NCBI RefSeq assembly: GCF_010725885.1
Contig: NZ_AP022600.1
Coordinates: 6,200,001-6,264,000 of the forward strand
DNA: 64,000 nucleotides
Direction: 5' to 3'
Source: Mycolicibacterium tokaiense
Lineage (GTDB): Bacteria > Actinomycetota > Actinomycetes > Mycobacteriales > Mycobacteriaceae
The notes under the pieces were generated by a model. That model was not told the DNA's origin and ran no database searches. It was given only the letters and a program-made list of their open reading frames with translations. The position numbers were made by a program, and so were the translations under genes. Shown here one piece after another: positions 53,948 through 61,624 of this stretch; positions within the stretch are counted from its first letter, which is position 1; every line of letters starts with the position of its first letter.

Positions 53948-56410
53948 ATGGGCGCTGCAAAATACGTGGGGCGAGTGGGCGGACTCGCGGTGGCCTTGGG
54001 CGTCGGAGCCGCCATCATGGTGGGCGCGGGCGCCGCGAGCGCGGACACCGAGACCGGTTCCCCCGGCACCTCTGCCTCCGAATCCCACTCCACCCCCGCG
54101 GAACGCGACTCGGATGCCAAGCAGGACAACAAGGTTGACAGCAAGCCTGCGGAACGTACCGAGGGCGACGACGCCGATACCGAGAGCGAGGACACCCCTG
54201 CGGCAGCGCCGCGCTCGAGCAGCGTCAGCTCGCGGGACGACGACGACTCCGACGAACCCACCGAGAGCGCACCCGAGGACGAGGCAACCGCGACCTCCGA
54301 GGAAGACGAAGATACGGCAAAGGACGATGAGACGCCGGAGGCCGTCGGCGCCCAGAGCGTGTCAGCCGCCGACGACAGCTCCGCACGCGACGAGCCCGAA
54401 CAGTCGGCTGCCGACGCCGCGGACGACCTCGATCCCGTGGTGCCCTACGCCCCGGACGTCGCGCTCGAGGACGGTGTCCTCACCGGCACCAACACCGCCC
54501 CCGCGCCACGGCCGGTGACCTATACGGTGGTGCGCGGTCCCAGCGGGGGCGGCAAGGTCAGCCTGGATTCCTCCGACGGCGACTTCACGTTCCTGCCCTA
54601 CCTGTCGCCGTCGCGTCCGGCCGGCCAGGAGCGGTTTTCGGTTCTGGTCGGTGAGCAGACCCGGTTCACCCAGGCCATCGAGAAGATCCCGGTGGTGGGG
54701 ACACTCGCCCCCCGCATCATCGTGGTGCTGCAGCAGGTGCCGATCGTCAAGGACGTGCTCTCCCCGCTGATCGGTCGTGCGCAGGTGTACCGCGTCGTCG
54801 TCGACGTCGCGCCCTACGTCGGCGACGACGCGGCGCCCATCGCGTTCACCACCAAGATCACGTCCTTCGACGGCATCCCGATCAGCGTGAACTTCTTCCC
54901 GGCCGGGGGCCTGGAGTTCGGCGAGGACGCCCCGACCATCCTCAACGGACCCAGCCTCGCCACCGCCGGCTACACCAACCTGCAGCAGGCCAGCACCGTT
55001 GCCGGCCTGGTGCCCGGGGTGTCGCAGATGCGGGCCGCCGGCTACAACGTCATCACCTGGGACCCGCGCGGCGAGTTCGCCTCGGGTGGCCTGATGCACC
55101 TGGACTCTGAATTGTTCGAGGCCCGCGACGTCTCGGCCATCATCGACTGGGCCAGCACTCAGGCGGGTGTGCGCAACGAGGCCACGGGCGATCCCCTGGT
55201 CGGCATGGTCGGCGGCTCCTACGGCGGCGGCATCCAACTCACCTCGGCCGGGACCGATGACCGCATCGACGCCATCGCACCGGGCATCGCGTGGAATTCG
55301 CTCAACACCGCGCTGTATCCGGACAACACGTTCAAGACGGCGTGGGCGTCGCTGCTGGCGCTGTCGCTGGTGGTCACCGGCGCGCGCCCGGACCCCCAGA
55401 TCTACGCCGGCATCCTCACCGGCCTGCTCACCGGGTTCCTGACGCCGGGTCAACAACGGTTCCTCGCCCGCAACAGCCCCGACACCGTGGTCGGGAACAT
55501 CACCGCACCCACGCTGTTCCTGCAGGGCACCGTCGACGGGCTGTTCGTCCTGCAACAGGCGCTGGACAACGCCGCACAGCTCGGCGACGACGTCCCGGTG
55601 CGGATGATCTGGTACTGCGGCGGCCACGGTTACTGCCTGAACCTGGACGAGCAGCAGAGCGCCGATCAGTACGGCTACCTCACCAGTCAGACGCTGGCCT
55701 GGATGGACACCTACGTCATGAACAAGGGCCAGGACGACCCCACGCCGGGCCCGACGTTCATGTGGGTGGATCAGAACGGCGACTGGTTCGCCGCCGACGA
55801 CCTCCCCCTGCCGGATTCGGGCTTCTTCGGTTCCCGGGTGATCGAGGCGTCCGGTGACGGCGGTCTGCTGCCGGTGGTGCCTCTGCTCGGCGGGTCCGGG
55901 CCGCAGAACCAGGCACCGTTCCCGCTGTCGCTGCCCTCGGCCGCCGAGTCCCGGTACGCCCTCGAGGTCGAGATCGCCAGCCAGGGCACCGCGCAGTCGC
56001 CGGTACACGTCGTCGGCGCACCCACGCTGACGATGACGTACTCCGGTCTGGGTACCAGCCGCGCCGTCTATGCCCAACTGGTGGACGACAAGACCGGCCT
56101 GGTGGTCGGCAACCTGGTCACGCCGATCCCGGTGACACTCGACGGTCGTCAGCGCACCGTGGAGATCGCGATGGAGAACATCGCCTACACCATGGCCGAC
56201 CCTCAGGACCGGCTGCGGCTGCAGATCGTGGACTCCGCGGTGGCCTACGAGGACTTCACGTCTTTCGGTCTCGTGAACATCTCGGATGTCGCGATCTCCC
56301 TGCCCACGGCAGCCCAGGCGGTGCCGACCACGCTGCCGTATGTGCCGATTCCGCCGAGCAGCGCCGGGTCCGGGATCGAGGCCATGCTCACCGGTGCGTC
56401 AGCGCGCTGA
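53948..56410 (+). CDS. Secreted CocE/X-Pro-dipeptidyl-peptidase-type alpha/beta hydrolase
   Basis: 820 aa. Signal peptide (about 1-33, ending AASADT), then a low-complexity Asp/Glu/Ser/Thr-rich region (about 34-165), a cadherin/Ig-like segment (ALEDGVLTGTN; TVVRGPSGGGKVSLDSSDG), an alpha/beta-hydrolase core with Ser424 in MVGGSYGGGIQL, Asp in GTVDGLF and His in GGHGYC, and a C-terminal beta-sandwich like X-Pro dipeptidyl peptidases. Likely a surface ester- or peptide-hydrolase; substrate unknown. AGAGG precedes the ATG. It is followed after 15 bp by an Ntn hydrolase gene. Confidence 0.83.
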   Translation: MGAAKYVGRVGGLAVALGVGAAIMVGAGAASADTETGSPGTSASESHSTPAERDSDAKQDNKVDSKPAERTEGDDADTESEDTPAAAPRSSSVSSRDDDDSDEPTESAPEDEATATSEEDEDTAKDDETPEAVGAQSVSAADDSSARDEPEQSAADAADDLDPVVPYAPDVALEDGVLTGTNTAPAPRPVTYTVVRGPSGGGKVSLDSSDGDFTFLPYLSPSRPAGQERFSVLVGEQTRFTQAIEKIPVVGTLAPRIIVVLQQVPIVKDVLSPLIGRAQVYRVVVDVAPYVGDDAAPIAFTTKITSFDGIPISVNFFPAGGLEFGEDAPTILNGPSLATAGYTNLQQASTVAGLVPGVSQMRAAGYNVITWDPRGEFASGGLMHLDSELFEARDVSAIIDWASTQAGVRNEATGDPLVGMVGGSYGGGIQLTSAGTDDRIDAIAPGIAWNSLNTALYPDNTFKTAWASLLALSLVVTGARPDPQIYAGILTGLLTGFLTPGQQRFLARNSPDTVVGNITAPTLFLQGTVDGLFVLQQALDNAAQLGDDVPVRMIWYCGGHGYCLNLDEQQSADQYGYLTSQTLAWMDTYVMNKGQDDPTPGPTFMWVDQNGDWFAADDLPLPDSGFFGSRVIEASGDGGLLPVVPLLGGSGPQNQAPFPLSLPSAAESRYALEVEIASQGTAQSPVHVVGAPTLTMTYSGLGTSRAVYAQLVDDKTGLVVGNLVTPIPVTLDGRQRTVEIAMENIAYTMADPQDRLRLQIVDSAVAYEDFTSFGLVNISDVAISLPTAAQAVPTTLPYVPIPPSSAGSGIEAMLTGASAR

Positions 56411-56425
56411 GTCGAGGGCAGCGAC

Positions 56426-57394
56426 GTGTGCACCCGGATTCTGTGGAACACCAACGATCTGGCCGTGCTGACCGCTCGGACCATGGACTGGCCGGAGTCC
56501 ACCCAGCCGTTGCTGGTCGCGATGCCACGCGGCCGTGCGCGCAACGGCGGGTTACTCGGTGACCAGGTGGTCGACGAGAACCCGTTGACGTGGACCAGCC
56601 GGTACGGGAGCTTGGTCACCACCATCTACGGCATCGGCACCATCGACGGCTTCAACGAGCGGGGGCTGGCCGCCCACGGGCTCTACCTGGAGGCCACCGA
56701 CTTCGGTGATCGCGACGGTGCCAAACCCGCTGTGCACAGCGGACTCTGGGTGCAGTATCTGCTGGACCAGGCCGGGACGGTTTCCGAGGCGCTGGCCCTG
56801 ATGGATGCCATCGCGGTGGTGCTGGTGAACGTGCGCGGCTTCGACGCCAACATCCACGTCGCCCTCGAGGATGCCGGGGGCGACTCCGCGATCATCGAAT
56901 TGGCCGACGGCGTGCCGATGGTGCACCACGGCCGCGAATTCACGCTGATGACCAACGACCCCACCTACGACGAGCAGCTCCAGCTGCTCGCCGCGCACGA
57001 CTTCTCCCATCCCACCGGCGTGACGCCGTTGCCGGGCAACGTCAACGCGGTCGACCGGTTTCAGCGCGCGGCCTATTTCTCGGCCCTGCTGCCGGAACCG
57101 GCCGGCGAACGGCAGGCGGTGGCCGCGGTGATGGCCGTGGCCCGCAACGTGTCAGTGCCGTTCGGGGCGCCCTACGAGGATTTCGGGGTGTACAACACCG
57201 AATACCGGACCGTGTGCGACCTGACCAACCGCACCTACTACTTCGAGCTGACCACCAGCCCGAGTGTGCTGTGGGCGCAACTGGACGGCCTCGACATCGG
57301 CGCCGGAGTGCCACCGCACGGGGTGGATCCGTACGACGAGACCCTGGCCGGTGACGTGACCTCCCGGTTCGCGCCTGTCGACATCCGGTTCTGA
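56426..57394 (+). CDS. Choloylglycine/penicillin V acylase-family linear amide hydrolase
   Basis: 322 aa opening M-C-T-R-I, so Cys2 is the autocatalytically exposed nucleophile. TARTMDWPEST, YGIGTIDGFNERGLAAHGLYLE and MTNDPTYDEQ (containing the conserved Asn-Asp) are typical of this Ntn family, which hydrolyses N-acyl bonds of bile salts, penicillin V or acyl-homoserine lactones. GTG 56426 is fixed by Cys2. No signal peptide, unlike many relatives. Probably cotranscribed with the CocE-type gene. Confidence 0.87.
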   Translation: MCTRILWNTNDLAVLTARTMDWPESTQPLLVAMPRGRARNGGLLGDQVVDENPLTWTSRYGSLVTTIYGIGTIDGFNERGLAAHGLYLEATDFGDRDGAKPAVHSGLWVQYLLDQAGTVSEALALMDAIAVVLVNVRGFDANIHVALEDAGGDSAIIELADGVPMVHHGREFTLMTNDPTYDEQLQLLAAHDFSHPTGVTPLPGNVNAVDRFQRAAYFSALLPEPAGERQAVAAVMAVARNVSVPFGAPYEDFGVYNTEYRTVCDLTNRTYYFELTTSPSVLWAQLDGLDIGAGVPPHGVDPYDETLAGDVTSRFAPVDIRF

Positions 57395-57435
57395 CGCCCA
57401 GGGCGCACTCGGTTTCTGTGAGTACCCTGGACGCC

Positions 57436-58212
57436 ATGGACGGCTTTCTGCTGCTACTCATCCTCGTCGTTGTCGCGGCCATCGGCCTGGCCATGTGGAG
57501 CTCGGCGCGTAACAGCGGCCGGCGCAACGAGGCGTCGCTGGCCGACGCCAAGGCCGACGCCCGGCGGGTCATCGACCGTCTCGGCGGACAGGTGATCAAT
57601 CTCAGCGGCACCGATGACGCCTCCAAGCAGGCCCTCGCCGATGCCTCGGAGCGTTTCACCGCGGCCGGCTCGCAGATCGAGCAGGCCACCACCGCCAAGC
57701 AGGCGCTGCTGGCCAAGGAGAGCGCCCTCGAGGGGCTGTACTACGTGCGTGCGGCCCGCGTGGCGATGGGCATGGATCCGGGTCCGGAGCTGGAGTTGCT
57801 GCAGGGGCAGCGCACCGCGGGGCAGGTCACCGAGGACCGCCGTGTGCAGTTCGAGGGCCGCGAGATCGAAGCCTCCCCCGGCCCCTCGCAGCGCACCCCG
57901 AACTACTACCCCGGTGGCAATGTGGCCGGGCGTCCGGTGCCCGCGGGTTGGTACTCCGAGCCGTGGTGGAAGCCGGCCCTGGTGGCGGGCGCCTGGGGCG
58001 TGGGCTCGATGCTGCTGTTCAGCACGCTGTTCTCCGGAATGGCCGGCACGGGATACGAAGAGGGCTTCGCCCAGGGATACGACCAGGGCTTCGGCGACGG
58101 TGGCGACGGCGGCGGCGACTTCGGTGGCGACGGCGGCGGAGATTTCGGCGGCGGCGACTGGGGTGGTGGCGATTTCGGCGGCGGCGATTTCGGCGGCGAC
58201 TTCGGTTTCTGA
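57436..58212 (+). CDS. Membrane protein with coiled-coil and Gly/Asp/Phe-rich tail
   Basis: 258 aa. One N-terminal transmembrane segment (about 3-25, FLLLLILVVVAAIGLAMW), a helical region with many Ala/Lys/Glu (LADAKADARRVIDRL; QIEQATTAKQALLAKES) and a second hydrophobic segment (about 180-198). The tail of about 36 residues is built from DFGGGD/DWGGGD repeats. The architecture resembles DUF1542-type membrane proteins of mycobacteria with no known role. ATG 57436 is preceded at 7 nt by TACCCT (leaderless); GTG 57418 is a less likely start. Confidence 0.75.
   Translation: MDGFLLLLILVVVAAIGLAMWSSARNSGRRNEASLADAKADARRVIDRLGGQVINLSGTDDASKQALADASERFTAAGSQIEQATTAKQALLAKESALEGLYYVRAARVAMGMDPGPELELLQGQRTAGQVTEDRRVQFEGREIEASPGPSQRTPNYYPGGNVAGRPVPAGWYSEPWWKPALVAGAWGVGSMLLFSTLFSGMAGTGYEEGFAQGYDQGFGDGGDGGGDFGGDGGGDFGGGDWGGGDFGGGDFGGDFGF
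58098..58209 (+). repeat. GGCGGCGAC/TTC repeat encoding Gly-Asp-Phe tail
   Basis: Short tandem GGCGGCGATTTC-type units in the 3' end of the preceding gene, encoding the DFGGGD tail. Likely length-variable between strains. Confidence 0.75.
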
Positions 58213-58223
58213 GGCGCGTCCGG

Positions 58224-59912
58224 CTAGAAGCGGCTCTCCAAGCGCGCGGTGACGCCGGCCTCCTGGAGGTCCAGGCGCTCGAGCATGGCCCGCACCGCCT
58301 CGTCGTCGATGCGGCCCTCGTCGCGTTCGCCGATCAGTGCGGCGCGCTGCGCCGTCAGGACAGCGCGGTAGAGCGCAGCGAACGTCTCGGCGCGCAGCGT
58401 GTGCGCCTCCGGATCGGGCATCTCGTCAGCGTCCTGCGACTGGCGGGCGATGGTGGTTCGAATCTCGGCGAGGACCCGCGGGTCAAGTCCCTCGGGTGGG
58501 TGGGCGCGGAATTCGGCCAACACCGCGTCCGCTGCCCGGTGCACCACCTCCTCGGCTTTGGCGGTCTCGGCGTAGGCGTACCGATTCTCTTCGTCCGAGG
58601 TGAGGTCGAGCCGGCTGATCAGCGACGGTAGCGTCCACCCCTGCAGGAGCAGGGTGCCGATGGCGGTGACGAAGGCGATGGCCTGGATGGTGGCCCGTTC
58701 CGGGAACGGTTCGCCGGCCGCGGTGGTCACCGGAATGGCCGCTGCGGCAGCCAGAGTCACGACGCCGCGCATCCCGGTCCACGACACCACCACGTTCTCC
58801 TGCCACGTGAGTCTGCGGTTGTCGATCCGTGACCTCCACCGAGCGGGGGCTCGGTCGCGTTTGCGGGTGCCCAGCGCACCGCGGCCGCCCTGCTCGGGAA
58901 CCGGCACGCTCAAACGCCTTTCGACGTGGCGGGACAGCACGCCCCGGCCGAACATCGCGAACACCGACAGCGGCCGGATCGCCAGTACCACCGCCAGCAC
59001 GATCAGCGAGGCGATCGCCACCTCACCCAACGATTCGTGCGCCTCACGCAGGTCCTCGAGGACGAATCTCAGGTGCAGCCCGATGTAGGCGAAGACAAAT
59101 GCCTCCAGCAGGACATCCACGGAGTTCCAGACGTAGCGCTCCTGCAGGCGGGTCTGGTAGCCGGCGTCGAGAGTGCCGCTGCCGACCACGAATCCGGCCA
59201 CCACCACCGCCAGGACACCGGAGGCGTGGAAGTGTTCGGCGGCGATGAACGCTGCGAACGGAACCACCAGCCCCTGCACGGTCTCCAATCCGGGATTCGC
59301 CAGCCGCCGACGGATCCACAGCGTCACGTAGCCCAGGGCGGCGCCGACCACCGGACCCACCACGGCGCTGTAACCGAACAGCAGCAGCGGGTTCTCGATG
59401 AAGGTGTGGGTACCCGCCACCTGAGCCACCGCGATGGAGAACAAGGACAACGCGGCCGCATCGTTGATCAGGCTCTCCCCCGTCAAGATCGCCATCACCC
59501 GCTTGGGCAGGCCGAGTTTGCGTCCCACAGCCACCGCGGTCACCGCATCCGGTGGGGCAACGATGGCGCCGAGGATCAGCGCGGTCCCGAAGGTCAACGG
59601 CACCACCACCAACCACGATGACACTGCCGCCACTGTGAACGCGGTGACCACCACCAGGGCCACACCCAGACCCAGGATCGGTTTGATGTTGCGCAGAAAA
59701 GTCGGGAACGAGAAGTCCAGCGCCGCCGAATACAACAGCGGTGGCAGCACCACCGTCAGCAGGATGTGCGAATCGAGTTCGGGCGCTTGAAATCCCGGTA
59801 TGAACGACACCGCACCGCCGATCACGACGATGATCAGGGCCGGCTCGAGGCCGCGCCGGTGCGCGACGGCGGTGACGACAATGGCGCCGACGACAACCAG
59901 GATGAGTTCCAC
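58224..59912 (-). CDS. CPA1-family Na+/H+ antiporter
   Basis: 562 aa with about 11-12 transmembrane helices over the first 430 residues. It shows the NhaP/YjcE motifs LPPLLYSAALDFSF, GAIVAPPDAVTAVAVGRKL and TGESLINDAAALSLFSIA (the ND pair is the transport site), and VVSWTGMRGVVTLAAAAAIP. A soluble tail of about 100 residues contains ERLDLQEAG. It exchanges Na+ or K+ for protons. GTG 59912. Convergent with the preceding gene. Confidence 0.9.
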   Translation of the reverse strand: MELILVVVGAIVVTAVAHRRGLEPALIIVVIGGAVSFIPGFQAPELDSHILLTVVLPPLLYSAALDFSFPTFLRNIKPILGLGVALVVVTAFTVAAVSSWLVVVPLTFGTALILGAIVAPPDAVTAVAVGRKLGLPKRVMAILTGESLINDAAALSLFSIAVAQVAGTHTFIENPLLLFGYSAVVGPVVGAALGYVTLWIRRRLANPGLETVQGLVVPFAAFIAAEHFHASGVLAVVVAGFVVGSGTLDAGYQTRLQERYVWNSVDVLLEAFVFAYIGLHLRFVLEDLREAHESLGEVAIASLIVLAVVLAIRPLSVFAMFGRGVLSRHVERRLSVPVPEQGGRGALGTRKRDRAPARWRSRIDNRRLTWQENVVVSWTGMRGVVTLAAAAAIPVTTAAGEPFPERATIQAIAFVTAIGTLLLQGWTLPSLISRLDLTSDEENRYAYAETAKAEEVVHRAADAVLAEFRAHPPEGLDPRVLAEIRTTIARQSQDADEMPDPEAHTLRAETFAALYRAVLTAQRAALIGERDEGRIDDEAVRAMLERLDLQEAGVTARLESRF

Positions 59913-59956
59913 CCGCAGATTGTCGCGTCAAACCCGGGAGTTCGCTGGCTACGCGG

Positions 59957-60763
59957 TCAGGCCTGACAGGTCGGGCACCAGAACAGGTTGCGCCCTTCGA
60001 GTTCCACCGTCTTGACCGGCGTCGCGCAGATGCGGCACGGCTCCAGGGCCCGGCGGTAGACGTAGGTTCGGGGCCGCCCGGTCCGGTACGACGGTGCGCC
60101 GTGATCATCCTCGAGGCGGACCACCACGATCTTGCCCCGGCGTAGACCCACTTTCATCAGCTCGACGAGATCGGCCCACATGCCCGCGAACTCGTCAGAG
60201 GTGATGTCCGTTCCCGGGCGGAAGGGGTTGACGCGGTGCCGGAAGAGCAACTCACTGCGGTAGACGTTGCCCACCCCGGCGAGCACCGATTGATCCATCA
60301 ACAGCGCCGCAATGGGTCTGCGAGACTTCGTGATTCGTTGCCAGGCAGGGGCCGGGTCGGCGTTCTTGCGCAACGGATCGGGGCCGAGCTTGGCCACCAC
60401 CTCGGTGACCTCGGCTTCGTCGATCACCTCACAGACCGTCGGGCCGCGCAGATCGGTGCCGTACTCGGCACCGATCATCCGCATCCGCACCTGCCCCACC
60501 GGCTCCGGGATGGCGTCGACGTCGGCAGCGGGGAATTCGTTGAACGAGCCGTAGAGGCCGAGGTGCACGTGCACCACCCGCCCGCCGTCGTAGTGGTGAA
60601 ACAGATGCTTACCCCAGGCCTCGGACGTGCGCAGCACCCGACCGTCCACCACGGCTGCGCCGTCGGCGAATCGGCCCTGCGGGCTGCCGACGCGCACCGG
60701 CGCGCGACCGTATCGGCGTTGGTGCAGGCGGGCCAGCCGGTGCAGGGTGTGCCCTTCGGGCAT
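59957..60763 (-). CDS. nei: Fpg/Nei-family DNA glycosylase (Nei1)
   Basis: 268 aa. N-terminal PEGHT (Pro1 catalytic after Met removal, Glu2), SEAWGKHLFHHY, the helix-two-turns-helix ALLMDQSVLAGVGNVYRSELL, and a C-terminal zinc finger with CRIC...CPTC. It excises oxidised pyrimidines and cuts at abasic sites. High similarity over its length to M. tuberculosis Nei1, and it follows rpiB 3 bp downstream, as in that species. Confidence 0.92.
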   Translation of the reverse strand: MPEGHTLHRLARLHQRRYGRAPVRVGSPQGRFADGAAVVDGRVLRTSEAWGKHLFHHYDGGRVVHVHLGLYGSFNEFPAADVDAIPEPVGQVRMRMIGAEYGTDLRGPTVCEVIDEAEVTEVVAKLGPDPLRKNADPAPAWQRITKSRRPIAALLMDQSVLAGVGNVYRSELLFRHRVNPFRPGTDITSDEFAGMWADLVELMKVGLRRGKIVVVRLEDDHGAPSYRTGRPRTYVYRRALEPCRICATPVKTVELEGRNLFWCPTCQA

Positions 60764-60766
60764 GTG

Positions 60767-61246
60767 TTACTCCGCGGCGCCTGGCACGGGCGGTGCCTGG
60801 TGAGTGCGCTCGTACTCGGACAAGATGTCGATGCGGCGCTGATGACGGGGCGCCTCCGACCACGGAGTGCTCAGGAAGGCGTCGACGATGGCGAGCGCCT
60901 CGTCGGTGGTGTGCATGCGACCGCCGATGCCGACCAGTTGAGCATTGTTGTGCTGGCGGGCCAGCGAGGCGGTTTCGGTGCTCCAAGCCAGGGCACACCG
61001 TGCACCCGGCACCTTGTTCGCCGCGATCTGTTCACCGTTGCCCGATCCGCCGATCACGATTCCCAAGCTGCCCGGGTCCGCGACCGTCCGCTCGGCCGCC
61101 GCGATGCAGAACGCGGGATAGTCGTCCTCGGCGTCATAGCTGTATGCACCGCAGTCCACGGGGTCGTGGCCGGCGGCGGTCAGGTGATCGAAGATGGCCT
61201 GCTTGAGTTCGTATCCGGCGTGGTCGGCACCGAGGTAAACGCGCAT
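60767..61246 (-). CDS. rpiB: Ribose-5-phosphate isomerase B
   Basis: 159-aa RpiB/LacAB-family isomerase. MRVYLGADHAGYELK at the start, GIVIGGSGNGEQIAANKVPG in the active site (Glu of SGNGE as base in mycobacterial RpiB) and QHNNAQLVGIGGRM are present. It interconverts ribose 5-phosphate and ribulose 5-phosphate. ATG 61246 is preceded at 7 nt by TAGGGT on the minus strand, fitting a leaderless mRNA; a longer frame to 61543 has no support. Operon with nei. Confidence 0.94.
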   Translation of the reverse strand: MRVYLGADHAGYELKQAIFDHLTAAGHDPVDCGAYSYDAEDDYPAFCIAAAERTVADPGSLGIVIGGSGNGEQIAANKVPGARCALAWSTETASLARQHNNAQLVGIGGRMHTTDEALAIVDAFLSTPWSEAPRHQRRIDILSEYERTHQAPPVPGAAE

Positions 61247-61624
61247 GGCGGTAACCCTACTTTCCTGCGGCACGATCGCCGCCGCCACTGTCAGACGTTC
61301 ATTGACAGCAAACAGATGCGCGCACTTGACGCAGCCACCTTCAGCCTTCTCGATACAGATGAATTCACAGCTCTGAGCATTTAGGACACGTCGCCGTGGC
61401 GATAAAAACAATTGACGACATCGTTGAACCGCAGCAAGAAGCGCCAATACAGCCGAACCATGCTCGCGTGTAGTTGCATACGCAACGATAGGTAAGGCTT
61501 GCCTAGGGGTAGGTCTTGACGGGTGAACCCGCAAACCCAACAATCAGGGCGGCCGTTCACAGGAATCGCCAAGAAACCACATATGCCTGCGCTCGCAGGC
61601 CGTCATCCCGATGGGGGTTGGTAC
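61247..61624. other. Divergent region between rpiB and PGRS-type gene (378 bp)
   Basis: Besides the rpiB -10 (61254-61259, minus strand), it contains an IdeR-type iron box (61488-61506) and a promoter TTGACG (61516-61521) with AACAAT (61539-61544) at 17-bp spacing, directed to the PGRS-type gene. No coding sequence was identified in the rest. Confidence 0.55.
61488..61506 (+). promoter_or_regulatory. Candidate IdeR iron box
   Basis: ATAGGTAAGGCTTGCCTAG matches the mycobacterial IdeR consensus at 14 of 19 positions and keeps its dyad (AGGTAAG-G-CTTGCCT). It ends 9 bp before a TTGACG -35 element of the PGRS-type gene, so IdeR could either repress or activate it. Confidence 0.55.
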
